Part shown: positions 8,443 through 20,312 of the stretch, piece by piece
Layout: every line of letters begins with the position of its first letter
Numbering within the stretch: position 1 is the stretch's first letter
Assembly: GCF_001650725.1 (NCBI RefSeq)
Contig: NZ_LXVX01000016.1
Span: forward strand, 124,001-188,000
DNA length: 64,000 nucleotides
Direction of reading: 5' to 3'
DNA from: Sphingobium sp. TCM1
Lineage (GTDB): Bacteria > Pseudomonadota > Alphaproteobacteria > Sphingomonadales > Sphingomonadaceae
Notes under the pieces: model-generated
What the model was told of the DNA's origin: nothing
Seen by the model: the letters and a program-made list of their open reading frames with translations, nothing else
The model's database searches: none
Program-made: the position numbers and the translations under genes

Positions 8443-9792
8443 ATGGTGAGCATGAAGAGCCTGGCGCCGGTTGGGCGCACCGTGACCATCGCGGCGATGA
8501 TCGCGTTGCTCGCGGGCTGCGGCATCGTCGGCGGCAAGAAGGGGGGGCCCAAGACCCCTGTGGTGGGCAACCGCGTCTCGATCCTGACCAACGAACAGGG
8601 TGTCGAGGTCGAACCGTCGCTGGCCGACGTGCCGGTCAGCCTGCCTGCCCCCTATGTCAACGAAAGCTGGTCGCAGCCGGGCGGTGATCCGTCCAAGGCG
8701 ATGGGCCATGTCTCGCTCGGTGGCTCGCCCACCCAGGTCTGGACCACCTCGATCGAGGGCAGTTCGCCCCAGGCCCGGCTCGCCGCGTCGCCGGTCGTGG
8801 CCGGCGGCAAGCTGTTCGTGACCGATGCCGGCGCGCATGTCATCGCCCTGGATGCCGCAAGCGGCGCGAAATTGTGGCAGACCAACCTCCCTTCGGAGGG
8901 CAAGGGCAACGGCCGCACCCTGTTCGGCGGCGGCGTCAGCGTCCTGGGCGACCGGGTGTTCGCCAGCACCGGCCTTGGCGACGTGTTCGCGCTGAATGCG
9001 GCCGATGGCGCCATCGTGTGGAAAAAGCATCCCGGCGGCCCGCTGCGCGGCGCACCGACGCTGGAAAATGGCCATGTCTACGTCATGGGCCAGGACAACC
9101 AGATCTTCGCGCTCAACCAGAGCGACGGCGAAACCCAGTGGACCGACAGCGGCACGTTGCAGGTGACGGGCATTTTCGGCGTCGCCGCGCCCGCCGCCGC
9201 GCAGGGGACGGTGATCGCGGGCTACAGTTCGGGCGAAATCACCGCCTATCGCTATGAAAATGGTCGCAGCCTGTGGGGCGATGCGCTGTCGCGCACCAGC
9301 ATCTCGACGGCGGTCGCGACGCTGACCGACATCGACGCCGATCCGGTGATCGATCGCGGCCGCGTCTTCGCCATCGGCCAGGGCGGCCGCATGGCCAGCT
9401 ATGAACTCACCAGCGGCCAGCGCCTCTGGGAAATCAACATCGCCGGCATCTCGACCCCTGCGGTCGTGGGCGAATGGGTGTTCGCCGTTACCAGCGACGC
9501 CCGGCTGCTTTGCGTCGCGCGCGCCACCGGCAAGATCCGCTGGGTCAGCCAGCTGCGCCGCTGGCAGAAGGAAAAGAAGAAGGACAAGGCGATCCGCTGG
9601 ACCGGCCCGGTGCTGGCCGGCAACCGGCTGATCGTGGTGTCGACGCGCGGCGAAATGGTCTATGTCGACCCGACGACGGGCGCCGTCCAGTCGAGCGTGG
9701 ACATGGACCGGTCGATGTCGCTCTCCCCCATCGTCGCCAACAATATGCTCTATGTGCTGGCCGACGATGGAAAATTGACGGCGTTCCGCTAA
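8443..9792 (+). CDS. bamB: Outer membrane assembly lipoprotein BamB
   Basis: A 449-residue PQQ-like beta-propeller protein. The N-terminus is a lipoprotein signal with lipobox LLAGC (Cys26), so the mature protein is anchored in the outer membrane facing the periplasm. Several propeller blades carry the WxxxL/ALDAASGAKLWQTN-type repeat. BamB scaffolds BamA in inserting barrel proteins. It is slightly longer than the E. coli protein because of an extended linker after the lipobox. It is probably co-transcribed with the yfgM-like gene (eight-base gap). The alternative start ATG 8452 would shorten it by three residues. Confidence 0.93.
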   Translation: MVSMKSLAPVGRTVTIAAMIALLAGCGIVGGKKGGPKTPVVGNRVSILTNEQGVEVEPSLADVPVSLPAPYVNESWSQPGGDPSKAMGHVSLGGSPTQVWTTSIEGSSPQARLAASPVVAGGKLFVTDAGAHVIALDAASGAKLWQTNLPSEGKGNGRTLFGGGVSVLGDRVFASTGLGDVFALNAADGAIVWKKHPGGPLRGAPTLENGHVYVMGQDNQIFALNQSDGETQWTDSGTLQVTGIFGVAAPAAAQGTVIAGYSSGEITAYRYENGRSLWGDALSRTSISTAVATLTDIDADPVIDRGRVFAIGQGGRMASYELTSGQRLWEINIAGISTPAVVGEWVFAVTSDARLLCVARATGKIRWVSQLRRWQKEKKKDKAIRWTGPVLAGNRLIVVSTRGEMVYVDPTTGAVQSSVDMDRSMSLSPIVANNMLYVLADDGKLTAFR

Positions 9793-9812
9793 GAACGACA
9801 AACATGCTAAGC

Positions 9813-9878
9813 GTGCTCCTGCGAAGGCGGGGGGCCGGTTCCGGCAAACGGACCGGGCTCCCGCCTTCGCAGGAGCAC
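9813..9878. repeat. Long inverted repeat (REP-like) between bamB and der
   Basis: Perfect 19-base arms (9813-9831 and 9860-9878; GTGCTCCTGCGAAGGCGGG and its complement) enclose a second, imperfect GC-rich hairpin. CTGCTTTTATC follows. The sequence resembles the intergenic palindrome with a CCTTCGC core that is widespread in sphingomonads. As RNA it would be a strong hairpin between bamB and der. Confidence 0.85.
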
Positions 9879-9919
9879 TGCTTTTATCGCAGACTATGAT
9901 TTTGGAAGGAATGCGGGCC

Positions 9920-11287
9920 ATGCTGCCCACGGTAGCGATCGTCGGACGTCCCAATGTGGGCAAGTCCACCCTGTTCAACCGGCTGGTCGGCAAGAAGCTG
10001 GCGCTGGTCGACGACCAGCCCGGCGTGACCCGCGACCGGCGCGAGGGCGAGGCGCACCTGCTGGGCCTCGACTTCACCATCATCGACACCGCCGGCTATG
10101 AGGATGAAGACCCCCAGTCCCTGCCCGGCCGGATGCGGATGCAGACCCAGGCGGCGGTCGAGAATTGCGACGTCGCCCTGTTCCTGATCGATTCGCGCGC
10201 GGGCATCACCCCGCTGGACGAGGAAATCGCCCGCTGGCTGCGCGAAGGCGACGCCCCCGTCGTGCTCGTCGCCAACAAGGCGGAGGGCAAGGCGGCCGAA
10301 CCTGGCGTCATGGAGGCCTTCAGCCTGGGACTGGGCGAACCCATCCCCTTTTCCGCCGAACATGGCCAGGGCATGGCCGATCTGTTCCAGGCGCTGCTCC
10401 CGCATCTGGAGCGGGAAGATGGCGAGGAATATGAGAAGGAATTTTACGAGGATGACGAGAGCGCGCCGCTCAAGCTCGCCATCGTCGGCCGGCCCAATGC
10501 CGGCAAGTCCACGCTCATCAACAGGCTGCTAGGCGAAAACCGGCTGCTGACCGGCCCGGAAGCGGGCATCACCCGCGACAGCATCGCCGTCGACTGGAGC
10601 TGGACCAGCCGGGAGGGCGTCGAGCGCCCCGTCCGCCTGATCGACACGGCCGGGATGCGCAAGCGCGCCAAGGTGCAGGACAAGCTGGAAAAGCTGGCGG
10701 TTTCGGACGGCCTGAACGCGGTGAACTTTGCCGAAGTCGTGGTGCTGCTGCTCGATTCGACCCGCGGCCTCGAAGCCCAGGATCTCCGCATCGCCGACAA
10801 GGTGCTGGAGGAAGGCCGCGCCCTCGTCATCGCGCTCAACAAATGGGACACGGTGGAAAATGGCTCGGCCCTCTATCAGGGCATCAAGCAGGCGCTGTCC
10901 GATGGCCTCGCGCAGGTGCGCGGCGTGCCGATCATGACCGTGTCCGCGGCGACCGGCAAGGGGCTGGACGACCTGATCCATGTCGCCTTCGAAACCCGCA
11001 CCGCCTGGTCCCAGCGCATCTCGACCGGCGTGCTGAACCGCTGGTTCGAACGCGCGCTGGAGGCCAATCCGCCCCCCGCACCGGGCGGCAAGCGGATCAA
11101 GCTGCGCTACATCACCCAGAACAAGACGCGCCCGCCGACGTTCGTGCTGTTCGGCACCCGGCTCGACGAACTCCCCGAAAGCTATCGCCGCTATCTGGTG
11201 AACGGCATCCGCAAGGAACTCGGTTTCGGCGCGGTGCCGGTGCGGCTGACGCTGCGCAGCGCCAAGAATCCCTATGGCACCAAGTGA
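9920..11287 (+). CDS. der: Ribosome assembly GTPase Der (EngA)
   Basis: A 455-residue protein with two consecutive G domains and a C-terminal KH-like domain, the hallmark of Der, an essential 50S maturation GTPase. First Walker A GRPNVGKS at 9-16, second GRPNAGKS near residue 190; DTAG and NKxD motifs are visible in both (ANKAEG in the first, NKWD in the second). I start at ATG 9920 because GGAAGGA ends nine bases upstream; earlier ATGs at 9896 and 9911 lack this. The yfgM-bamB-der order is conserved with enterobacteria. Confidence 0.96.
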   Translation: MLPTVAIVGRPNVGKSTLFNRLVGKKLALVDDQPGVTRDRREGEAHLLGLDFTIIDTAGYEDEDPQSLPGRMRMQTQAAVENCDVALFLIDSRAGITPLDEEIARWLREGDAPVVLVANKAEGKAAEPGVMEAFSLGLGEPIPFSAEHGQGMADLFQALLPHLEREDGEEYEKEFYEDDESAPLKLAIVGRPNAGKSTLINRLLGENRLLTGPEAGITRDSIAVDWSWTSREGVERPVRLIDTAGMRKRAKVQDKLEKLAVSDGLNAVNFAEVVVLLLDSTRGLEAQDLRIADKVLEEGRALVIALNKWDTVENGSALYQGIKQALSDGLAQVRGVPIMTVSAATGKGLDDLIHVAFETRTAWSQRISTGVLNRWFERALEANPPPAPGGKRIKLRYITQNKTRPPTFVLFGTRLDELPESYRRYLVNGIRKELGFGAVPVRLTLRSAKNPYGTK

Positions 11288-11495
11288 CGGCGACGCGCTG
11301 ACCGTGAACGCCAGGGGCATGAAATGTCCCTGGCCCGCGCTGCGCGCCGCCCGCGCGATGCGGAACCGGAACGCCATCATCATCGAAGCGGACGATCCGA
11401 TCGCCCCGGCCGAACTGGCCGCGCTGGCGCAGCAGCAGCAATGGACTTTCGCGGCGCTGGGCGATCATCGTTTTTCGCTGCGCCGGCCGATCTGA
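11274..11495 (+). CDS. TusA-family sulfur carrier-like protein
   Basis: A 73-residue protein with the TusA/SirA signature GMKCPWPALRAARAM: Cys18 followed by P-x-P is the persulfide-carrying cysteine. Such proteins hand sulfur to tRNA modification, molybdopterin or other sulfur pathways in the cytoplasm. The start codon lies inside the last codons of der (14-base overlap), indicating translational coupling. The remainder is short but keeps the beta-alpha-beta-alpha-beta size of the family. Which sulfur pathway it serves cannot be told. Confidence 0.85.
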   Translation: MAPSDGDALTVNARGMKCPWPALRAARAMRNRNAIIIEADDPIAPAELAALAQQQQWTFAALGDHRFSLRRPI

Positions 11496-11584
11496 CGCCT
11501 GCAATCCATTGCCTTCGGGCGCGCCCTTAACCCGCTGTTTACGCGCGAAGCCTATTCTGGTTTGGCATGAAAGGGAGTGGCGTC

Positions 11585-12025
11585 GTGCCTCATCAACAGA
11601 CCGAACTGGTGAACTGGGCCGAATTTGCCAAGACGCGCGGCGAACTTGGCACGGCCTTCCTGCGCATCCTGGGCTATTTCCGCGAGGACGGCGTGAAGTC
11701 GATCAACGCCATCGAGGAATCCTTTCGCGCCCTCAATGCCGCCGCGCTTGTCACGCCAGCCCACACGCTGAAGGGTGAATCCGCGCAGTTCGGCGCCTAT
11801 CGCCTCAGCGCCATGGCCGAAGAGATCGAAATGACCGCCCGGCGCTGCGTCGAAACTCGCGAGGGACCGGACGAACTGATCGAGACAGTCGTCGCCTTGC
11901 GCCCCTGCTTCACCGAGACGATGGCGCTGCTTGATCGCGACGCCAATCCGCTGGTCGCCCGGCGTCCCGCCAGTTTCGGCCGCCGCGTCGAGGCGCCCGT
12001 ACAGGGTTTCGGCCGCGCCGGCTGA
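11585..12025 (+). CDS. Histidine phosphotransfer (Hpt) domain protein
   Basis: A 146-residue all-helical protein with the Hpt phosphorylation motif HTLKGESAQFG; the phospho-accepting His is residue 60. Hpt proteins relay phosphate between hybrid kinases and response regulators. GTG 11585 is preferred over ATG 11567, since AAGGGAG lies seven bases before the GTG and nothing similar precedes the ATG. The Arg/Pro-rich tail of about 30 residues is probably disordered. No cognate kinase lies next to it. Confidence 0.85.
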   Translation: MPHQQTELVNWAEFAKTRGELGTAFLRILGYFREDGVKSINAIEESFRALNAAALVTPAHTLKGESAQFGAYRLSAMAEEIEMTARRCVETREGPDELIETVVALRPCFTETMALLDRDANPLVARRPASFGRRVEAPVQGFGRAG

Positions 12026-12060
12026 ATTTAGTATTGAAATGAAACCAATCATGCCCCCAT

Positions 12061-13083
12061 ATGACGGGCATGACGCGCTTCTCCCTGCTCGACCTGGTTC
12101 CCGTCCGCGAAGGCGATGATGTCGCCACCGCGCTCGCCAACGCGGCCGATCTCGCCGCCCATGCCGAAATGCTGGGCTATCACCGCTTCTGGGTCGCCGA
12201 ACATCATGGCATGGCGGGCATCGCATCTGCGGCCACCTCGGTCGTCCTGGCCCATATCGGCCATGCCACGTCCAGCATACGCATCGGCGCGGGCGGCATC
12301 ATGCTGCCCAATCACGCGCCGCTGCTGATTGCCGAACAGTTCGGCACGCTGGAGGCGCTCTTTCCCGGCCGCGTGGACCTGGGCCTGGGCCGCGCGCCGG
12401 GGTCCGATCAGCGGGTCGCGCAGGCGATCCGGCGCAATCTGGCCGGCGGCCCCGACCAGTTCCCGCGCGACGTGATGGAATTGCAGGCCTATTTCGCCGG
12501 GGACGATCGGCTCGGCATCCAGTCGACGCCGGGCGCGGGCGCCGATGTGCCGATCTGGATATTGGGGTCCAGCCTCTATGGCGCCCAGCTAGCCGCCGCG
12601 CTCGGCCTGCCCTATGCCTTCGCCTCGCACTTCGCCCCGGCCGCGCTGGACGAGGCGATCGCTCTCTACCGGCGCGATTTCCGCCCCTCCGCACAGTGCA
12701 AATATCCCTATGTGATGGCGGGCTATAATGTCTTTGCCGCCGATGATCCGGCGCAAGCGCAGCTGCTCGCCAGTTCGATGCAACAGGCGTTCGTGCGCCT
12801 GCGCACCGGCCAGCCCGGCAAGCTCCAGCCGCCGGTCGCGGGCTATTATGACAGCCTGCCGATGCAGGCGCAGGCGATGCTGGCCGACGTGCTGAGCGTC
12901 TCCAGCATCGGCACCCAGGCCGATGTCGAACGGGACATCGCCGCCTTCCTGCGCCGCACCCAGGCCGACGAACTGATCCTTACCGGGCAGATATTCGATC
13001 CCGCCGCCCGCAAGCGCAGCTTCGCCATCGCCATGGCGGCAGCGCAGGCCGTGGCCGGGCGCGAACCCGTCAGCGCCGCCTGA
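12061..13083 (+). CDS. LLM-class (luciferase-like) flavin-dependent oxidoreductase
   Basis: A 340-residue TIM-barrel flavoenzyme of the bacterial luciferase superfamily, group similar to E. coli YhbW. Typical segments: the N-terminal LLDLVPV, FWVAEHHGMAG, IRIGAGGIMLPNHAPL, and DLGLGRAPGSD. Such enzymes use reduced FMN or F420; alphaproteobacterial members usually use FMN. Substrate unknown. A second in-frame ATG at 12070 is an equally possible start; neither has a clear ribosome binding site. Its end overlaps the convergent acyltransferase gene by 14 bases. Confidence 0.88.
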   Translation: MTGMTRFSLLDLVPVREGDDVATALANAADLAAHAEMLGYHRFWVAEHHGMAGIASAATSVVLAHIGHATSSIRIGAGGIMLPNHAPLLIAEQFGTLEALFPGRVDLGLGRAPGSDQRVAQAIRRNLAGGPDQFPRDVMELQAYFAGDDRLGIQSTPGAGADVPIWILGSSLYGAQLAAALGLPYAFASHFAPAALDEAIALYRRDFRPSAQCKYPYVMAGYNVFAADDPAQAQLLASSMQQAFVRLRTGQPGKLQPPVAGYYDSLPMQAQAMLADVLSVSSIGTQADVERDIAAFLRRTQADELILTGQIFDPAARKRSFAIAMAAAQAVAGREPVSAA

Positions 13084-14182
13084 GCCGCCCTCCGCTCAGG
13101 ATGAAGGCGGCGCCCGGCGCGATCCGGCGCAGTACCGATCCGATCAGGATCACCGCCGCCAGCACGATCAGCGGCTGGGCGATCAGGTAGAGCGGGTAAA
13201 ATGGCGATCCCATCGGACCGAACAGCGCGCCCAGCACCGGCCCGCCGAGCCAGATCAGGATGAGGTGCGAACAAAAGAGAAAGAAGGCGTAGCGTTCGAT
13301 CCGGAGCAACAATCCTCGCGCCGCCGTTCCCGCCAGTGACCAGGCCAACCGCCAGAAGGCGACCGCTGCCGCGATCCGCACCACCAGGTCGAGGCTGCGC
13401 TGGGCCAGCGGCCATTCGCCATCACCCAGGCTGACGGCCCGATAGAGTTGCATCCCCATCAGCAGCGCGAAGGGCAGGACGGCCAGCATCACGGGCAGCC
13501 GCGCCGCCCTCTCCTCGATCGCGTGGCGACGGACCAGAATGCCCAGCGTGAAGAAGAGGAGGATCGACGCGCGCATCAGCACCGGCGGACCCAGCCCCGC
13601 AATATGCGCCGCCGCCGCCGCGATGGCGACCAGCCAGAGCATTCGGTCGGGAACGCGCACCAGGATCGGCGCGGCGACCATGCACAGGAACAGGTCGCGC
13701 AGGAAGGGCATCTGCACATTGATGTCGGGATTGCGCGTCAGAATGATGATCTCGTCCACCAGCCACCAGACCGACTGGGGCTGCGGCGCCGACAGGCCCA
13801 GCAGCCGCGCCGCGCCCGACACGAACAGTATCCCCAGCATGTTCCACAGGATCATCGGCAGCAATATCGTCCGCGCCTTGCGCAGCACATGGTGCGGCCA
13901 GTCACGCGTTCGCCCCGACCCCGCCACCAGCCAGCCGGAGATCAGGCCGAGCAGCGGCACTGCGCTGCGACCGAATATCTCCATCAGCGTCCAGCGCAGC
14001 ACATCCTGTCCGCTGCCCCGCAAAGCCGCCAGGGTCTCGCCGTTGAGGCCCGTCCAGGCATGGACATAGACCACCCCCAGGATGCAGATGACACGGGCTA
14101 TGGCGATCGCGTCGGAGCGGCGCGCTCCATGGACCGGTATCGTTTCGGGCAAGCAGACATCCTGACTGTGGCGACGGATCAA
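13070..14182 (-). CDS. Acyltransferase family 3 membrane protein
   Basis: A 370-residue integral membrane protein with about ten helices. The family 3 acyltransferase pattern is present: N-terminal RVICILGVVYVHAW with the active-site His, then a conserved Arg-rich loop RKARTILLPMILWN. These enzymes O-acylate surface polysaccharides, lipids or peptidoglycan. Which glycan is modified is not evident because there are no sugar genes alongside. The gene points towards the LLM oxidoreductase and diverges from the HerA-like ATPase. Confidence 0.88.
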   Translation of the reverse strand: MIRRHSQDVCLPETIPVHGARRSDAIAIARVICILGVVYVHAWTGLNGETLAALRGSGQDVLRWTLMEIFGRSAVPLLGLISGWLVAGSGRTRDWPHHVLRKARTILLPMILWNMLGILFVSGAARLLGLSAPQPQSVWWLVDEIIILTRNPDINVQMPFLRDLFLCMVAAPILVRVPDRMLWLVAIAAAAAHIAGLGPPVLMRASILLFFTLGILVRRHAIEERAARLPVMLAVLPFALLMGMQLYRAVSLGDGEWPLAQRSLDLVVRIAAAVAFWRLAWSLAGTAARGLLLRIERYAFFLFCSHLILIWLGGPVLGALFGPMGSPFYPLYLIAQPLIVLAAVILIGSVLRRIAPGAAFILSGGRLRRR

Positions 14183-14227
14183 TGTCCGGCCTTGATCTAT
14201 GTTCCCCCGTCCGGGACCATCCGTGCC

Positions 14228-14266
14228 GGACCTGCCACCAATGGCGTGACAGGCACCGGCAGGTCC
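14228..14266. promoter_or_regulatory. Inverted repeat between divergent genes
   Basis: GGACCTGCC (14228-14236) and its exact complement GGCAGGTCC (14258-14266) are separated by 21 bases in the gap between the acyltransferase and HerA-like genes. No T-run follows, so it is not an obvious terminator. It could be a regulatory site or a degenerate extragenic palindrome. Confidence 0.3.
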
Positions 14267-14359
14267 GCGCCGGGCGGATAAGCCTAAATTTACCTCTGCC
14301 CTGTATTCGATGTCTGTTCACCGGACATGCGTTCCGGTTTCAGGGACGATCATAGGCTT

Positions 14360-16015
14360 ATGACCCAGATGCCGGCCGCACATGAATTCTCCGTCGCCAC
14401 CGCCGCAGCAGAGGCCGACGTGGCCCAATCCATGGGCATGGTGTTCCAGATCGCCGGTTCCAGCTCCAAGGTGCTGATCGACGCCCAGCGCCTTGCCGTT
14501 CTGGGACAGGATGCCGATCCCTGCATCGCCATGGCGGGCCAGGTCGGCAGCCAGGTCAAGATGCGGGTCGGCAAGAGCTGGCTGATCGCCAGCGTCCGCG
14601 GCCTGTCCCTCGACCAGGCGAGCAAGAGCATCGTCGCGGACATCGATTTCCTGGGCGAAGGCGACGAGGAAAAGCTGACCGGGCGCATCTATCGCTTCCG
14701 GCGCGGCGTGACCCGCTACCCGACGCCCGGCACCGACATTTTTCCCGTGTCCAGCCGCGACATGCAGCAAATCTATGCCGCCGACGATCGGCCCCATGTC
14801 CAGATCGGGACCGTCTATCCCACCAGCGACACGCGCGCGGCCCTCTATGTCGATTCGATGCTGGGCAAGCATTTCGCGCTGCTCGGCTCCACCGGCACCG
14901 GCAAGTCGACCAGCGCCGCGCTGATCCTCCACCGTATCTGCGACCTGTCGCCGCAGGGCCATATCGTCATGGTCGATCCCCATGGCGAATATGGCGCCGC
15001 CTTCGCCGGCAATGGCGCGGTCTATGACGTCAACAATCTCGCCCTCCCCTATTGGCTGATGAATTTCGAGGAACATTGCGAGGTGTTCGTGACCTCGCAG
15101 GGTGCGGATCGCACCGTGGACAGCGACATCCTCGCCAAATGCCTGCTCGCGGCGCGATCGAAGAACCGGCTTGCCGAAAGCATCGGCCGGCTGACGGTCG
15201 ATTCCCCGATCCCCTATCTTCTGTCCGACCTGACCACCATCCTTCAGAACGAGATGGGCAAGCTCGACAAGGGCACCAATTCGCTGCCCTATATGCGGCT
15301 CAAGACCAAGATCGACGAGATCAAGGCCGATCCCCGCTACAGCTTCATGTTCTCCGGCATGTTGGTCGCCGACACGATGCAGGCCTTCCTCGCCAAGATT
15401 TTCCGCCTGCCCGCCAACGGCAAGCCGATCTCGATCATCGACGTGTCGGCCATGCCGTCCGACATCACCTCCGTGGTGGTATCCGTCCTGTCACGGCTGG
15501 TGTTCGACTATGCCATCTGGGCGCGCGACGAGCCGCAGCGGCCCATCCTGCTGGTCTGCGAAGAGGCGCATCGCTACATCCCCAACACCACCTCCGGCTC
15601 GGGCCAGGCGGTGCGCAAGATTTTGGAGCGAATCGCCAAGGAAGGCCGCAAATATGGCGTGTCGCTGGGCCTCATCACCCAGCGTCCGTCGGACCTTGCC
15701 GAAGGCGTGCTGTCGCAATGCGGCACGATCATCTCGATGCGCCTCAACAACGACCGCGACCAGGCGTTCGTGAAGGCCGCCATGCCCGAAGGCGCGCGCG
15801 GCTTCCTCGATTCGATCCCCGCCCTGCGCAATCGCGAGGCGATCATCTGCGGCGAAGGCGTCGCCGTGCCGATCCGCGTCGCGCTCGACAATCTGGAGGA
15901 GCATCGCCGCCCCGCGTCGAGCGACCCGAGCTTCACCGAACTGTGGCGTCAGGCGGGCGGCGAACCGGATATTCTCGATCGCACCATCACCCGCTGGCGC
16001 AGCCAGGGGCGGTAG
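14360..16015 (+). CDS. HerA-like hexameric ATPase (DUF87/DUF853-type)
   Basis: A 551-residue AAA-like ATPase of the HerA/FtsK superfamily. An N-terminal HAS-barrel-like beta domain (residues 1-140) is followed by Walker A GSTGTGKS near 176-183, a DPHGEYG motif, Walker B with PILLVCEEAHRY near 395-407, and the arginine-finger region KYGVSLGLITQRPSDL. HerA translocates on double-stranded DNA in end resection, usually with the nuclease NurA, and in some defence systems with other effectors. No nuclease gene is adjacent, so the partner is unknown. ATG 14360 is chosen; the frame extends 11 codons further without family-like sequence. Confidence 0.88.
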   Translation: MTQMPAAHEFSVATAAAEADVAQSMGMVFQIAGSSSKVLIDAQRLAVLGQDADPCIAMAGQVGSQVKMRVGKSWLIASVRGLSLDQASKSIVADIDFLGEGDEEKLTGRIYRFRRGVTRYPTPGTDIFPVSSRDMQQIYAADDRPHVQIGTVYPTSDTRAALYVDSMLGKHFALLGSTGTGKSTSAALILHRICDLSPQGHIVMVDPHGEYGAAFAGNGAVYDVNNLALPYWLMNFEEHCEVFVTSQGADRTVDSDILAKCLLAARSKNRLAESIGRLTVDSPIPYLLSDLTTILQNEMGKLDKGTNSLPYMRLKTKIDEIKADPRYSFMFSGMLVADTMQAFLAKIFRLPANGKPISIIDVSAMPSDITSVVVSVLSRLVFDYAIWARDEPQRPILLVCEEAHRYIPNTTSGSGQAVRKILERIAKEGRKYGVSLGLITQRPSDLAEGVLSQCGTIISMRLNNDRDQAFVKAAMPEGARGFLDSIPALRNREAIICGEGVAVPIRVALDNLEEHRRPASSDPSFTELWRQAGGEPDILDRTITRWRSQGR

Positions 16016-16022
16016 GACCGCA

Positions 16023-17474
16023 TCAGCCGATGGGCGCGATCCGCCCGGCCGGCTCGGCCTCGCTGTTCACCGCCTCGCGGCATTCCTCCTCATGCACCGG
16101 GGCCAGCAGCTTGGCCTTGCGCCATCCGCCCTGCGCATAGACGAGGAAGGCGAGCAGCAGCGACATGAACGACCCGGCCGGGAAGCTGAACCACAGCGCA
16201 TCGACGCCGATCCCCGGATAGGCCAGCCAGTAAAAGCCCAGCCGCACCGCGAACAGGGTGAAGATCAGGATCAGCAGCGGCGCCACCACGACGCCATTGG
16301 CGCGCATCACCCCGAACAGGATCATGGTGCAGCCGAAGGCGATGAAGCTCCAGCTCACCCGCAGCTGCATATGCCAGGCCTCGGCGATCGCCGCGCCATT
16401 ATCGCCCAGGAACAGCGCCAGCAGGGGTTCGTGGAAGGCCAGCATCACCGCGACCATCGTGCCGGTGATGAGCAGCTGATAGCCGATGCCATAGCCGGCG
16501 ATGCGGCTGATCCGGTCCCAGCGGCCGGCGCCGACATTCTGCGCCGCCATGGCACTGACCGCCGCGCCCATCGCCATGGCGGGCATCTGGAGATAGGTCC
16601 ACAGCTGCTGCGACGCGCCATAGGCCGCCGTCACCAGCAGCCCTTCGCGGTTGACGAGGCCGATCATGACGAGCCCCGACGCCGACATCACGATCATCTG
16701 CAACCCCATCGGCAATCCCTTGCCCAGCAGCACGCGCATCTGGTCGGCGGCGGGGCGCAGATAGCGCAGTTCCGGCCCCCGCAGCCGCAGCGGCAGATCC
16801 TTGGCATAGGTATAGGCGATGATCCCGATCAGGCTGACGAAGCCGGCCGCCGCCGTCGCCGCCGCCGACCCGGCGATGCCCATGGCCGGGACCGGCCCCA
16901 GCCCCAGGATCAGCACCGGATTGAGCACCAGGTCCACGGCAACGCTGACGATCATGAAGATCAGCGGCGTCCGCGCGTCGCCGACGCCGCGCAGGCCCAT
17001 CATCATCATGACGCTCAGCAGGCTGGCGGGCATGGCCACGAAGATGACGCGCAGATAGACCAGCGCCATGTCGAAGGCTTGCGGAGGCGTGGCAAGCAGG
17101 CGCAGCAGCGCGGGCGCGCCGATCCACCCGGCGGTCGCGACCACCAGCGCCAGCCCCATGCAGAATCCCACCGCCGATCCGAAGGCGCGCCGCGCCGCGT
17201 CGACATCGCGCCGGCCCATCGACTGGCCGATCATCACCGTCGACGCCATGCCGAAGCCAAAGACGATCGAGAACATCAGGAACATGATGATATTGGCGTT
17301 CGCTGTCGCCGCGAGCGCCTGCGCGCCCAGGAAACGGCCCACCCAGATGGCGTTGATCGACCCGTTCAGCGACTGGAGGATATTGGACGCCAACGTGGGA
17401 ATGGCGAACAGCATCAGCGTGGACGCGATCGGCCCCTGCGTCAGGTCTTTCGCGCCCGTCTTGCCTGCTGCCAT
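16023..17474 (-). CDS. MATE-family multidrug/toxin exporter
   Basis: A 483-residue inner membrane protein with 12 predicted helices in two six-helix halves. MATE features: FAIPTLASNILQSLNGSINA in the first helix, and a central charged loop. MATE proteins extrude cationic drugs or metabolites in exchange for Na+ or H+; the substrate is not known. A TTG five codons upstream is a less likely start than ATG 17474. It is convergent with the HerA-like gene (7-base gap) and lies just downstream of valS, separated by a REP-like element. Confidence 0.92.
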   Translation of the reverse strand: MAAGKTGAKDLTQGPIASTLMLFAIPTLASNILQSLNGSINAIWVGRFLGAQALAATANANIIMFLMFSIVFGFGMASTVMIGQSMGRRDVDAARRAFGSAVGFCMGLALVVATAGWIGAPALLRLLATPPQAFDMALVYLRVIFVAMPASLLSVMMMMGLRGVGDARTPLIFMIVSVAVDLVLNPVLILGLGPVPAMGIAGSAAATAAAGFVSLIGIIAYTYAKDLPLRLRGPELRYLRPAADQMRVLLGKGLPMGLQMIVMSASGLVMIGLVNREGLLVTAAYGASQQLWTYLQMPAMAMGAAVSAMAAQNVGAGRWDRISRIAGYGIGYQLLITGTMVAVMLAFHEPLLALFLGDNGAAIAEAWHMQLRVSWSFIAFGCTMILFGVMRANGVVVAPLLILIFTLFAVRLGFYWLAYPGIGVDALWFSFPAGSFMSLLLAFLVYAQGGWRKAKLLAPVHEEECREAVNSEAEPAGRIAPIG

Positions 17475-17517
17475 AGACCATCCCCCCAACCCGATGTTGC
17501 CCCGGCCATTCCTGTCC

Positions 17518-17551
17518 CCGTTCGGCCCCTCGACAGGCTCGGGGCGAACGG
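17518..17551. repeat. REP-like palindrome at the valS 3' side
   Basis: CCGTTCG-g-CCCC pairs with GGGGCGAACGG around a CTCGACAGGCTC-containing loop. The sequence matches the widespread sphingomonad/proteobacterial element with a GAGCCTGTCGA core. It lies between the end of valS and the start of the MATE gene and can form an RNA hairpin that could end or protect the valS transcript. Confidence 0.8.
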
Positions 17552-17567
17552 AGTGGGGTTTAACTGC

Positions 17568-20267
<2,700 letters not shown>

Positions 20268-20312
20268 GGAAGCGCCCTTAAAGGCCCTTCCCGCTCCATT
20301 CCAGCGAAACTA

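Noticed and set aside
8371..10089. Long minus-strand frame opposite bamB and the start of der
   Set aside because: Shadow frame of well-supported genes with no motif or ribosome binding site.
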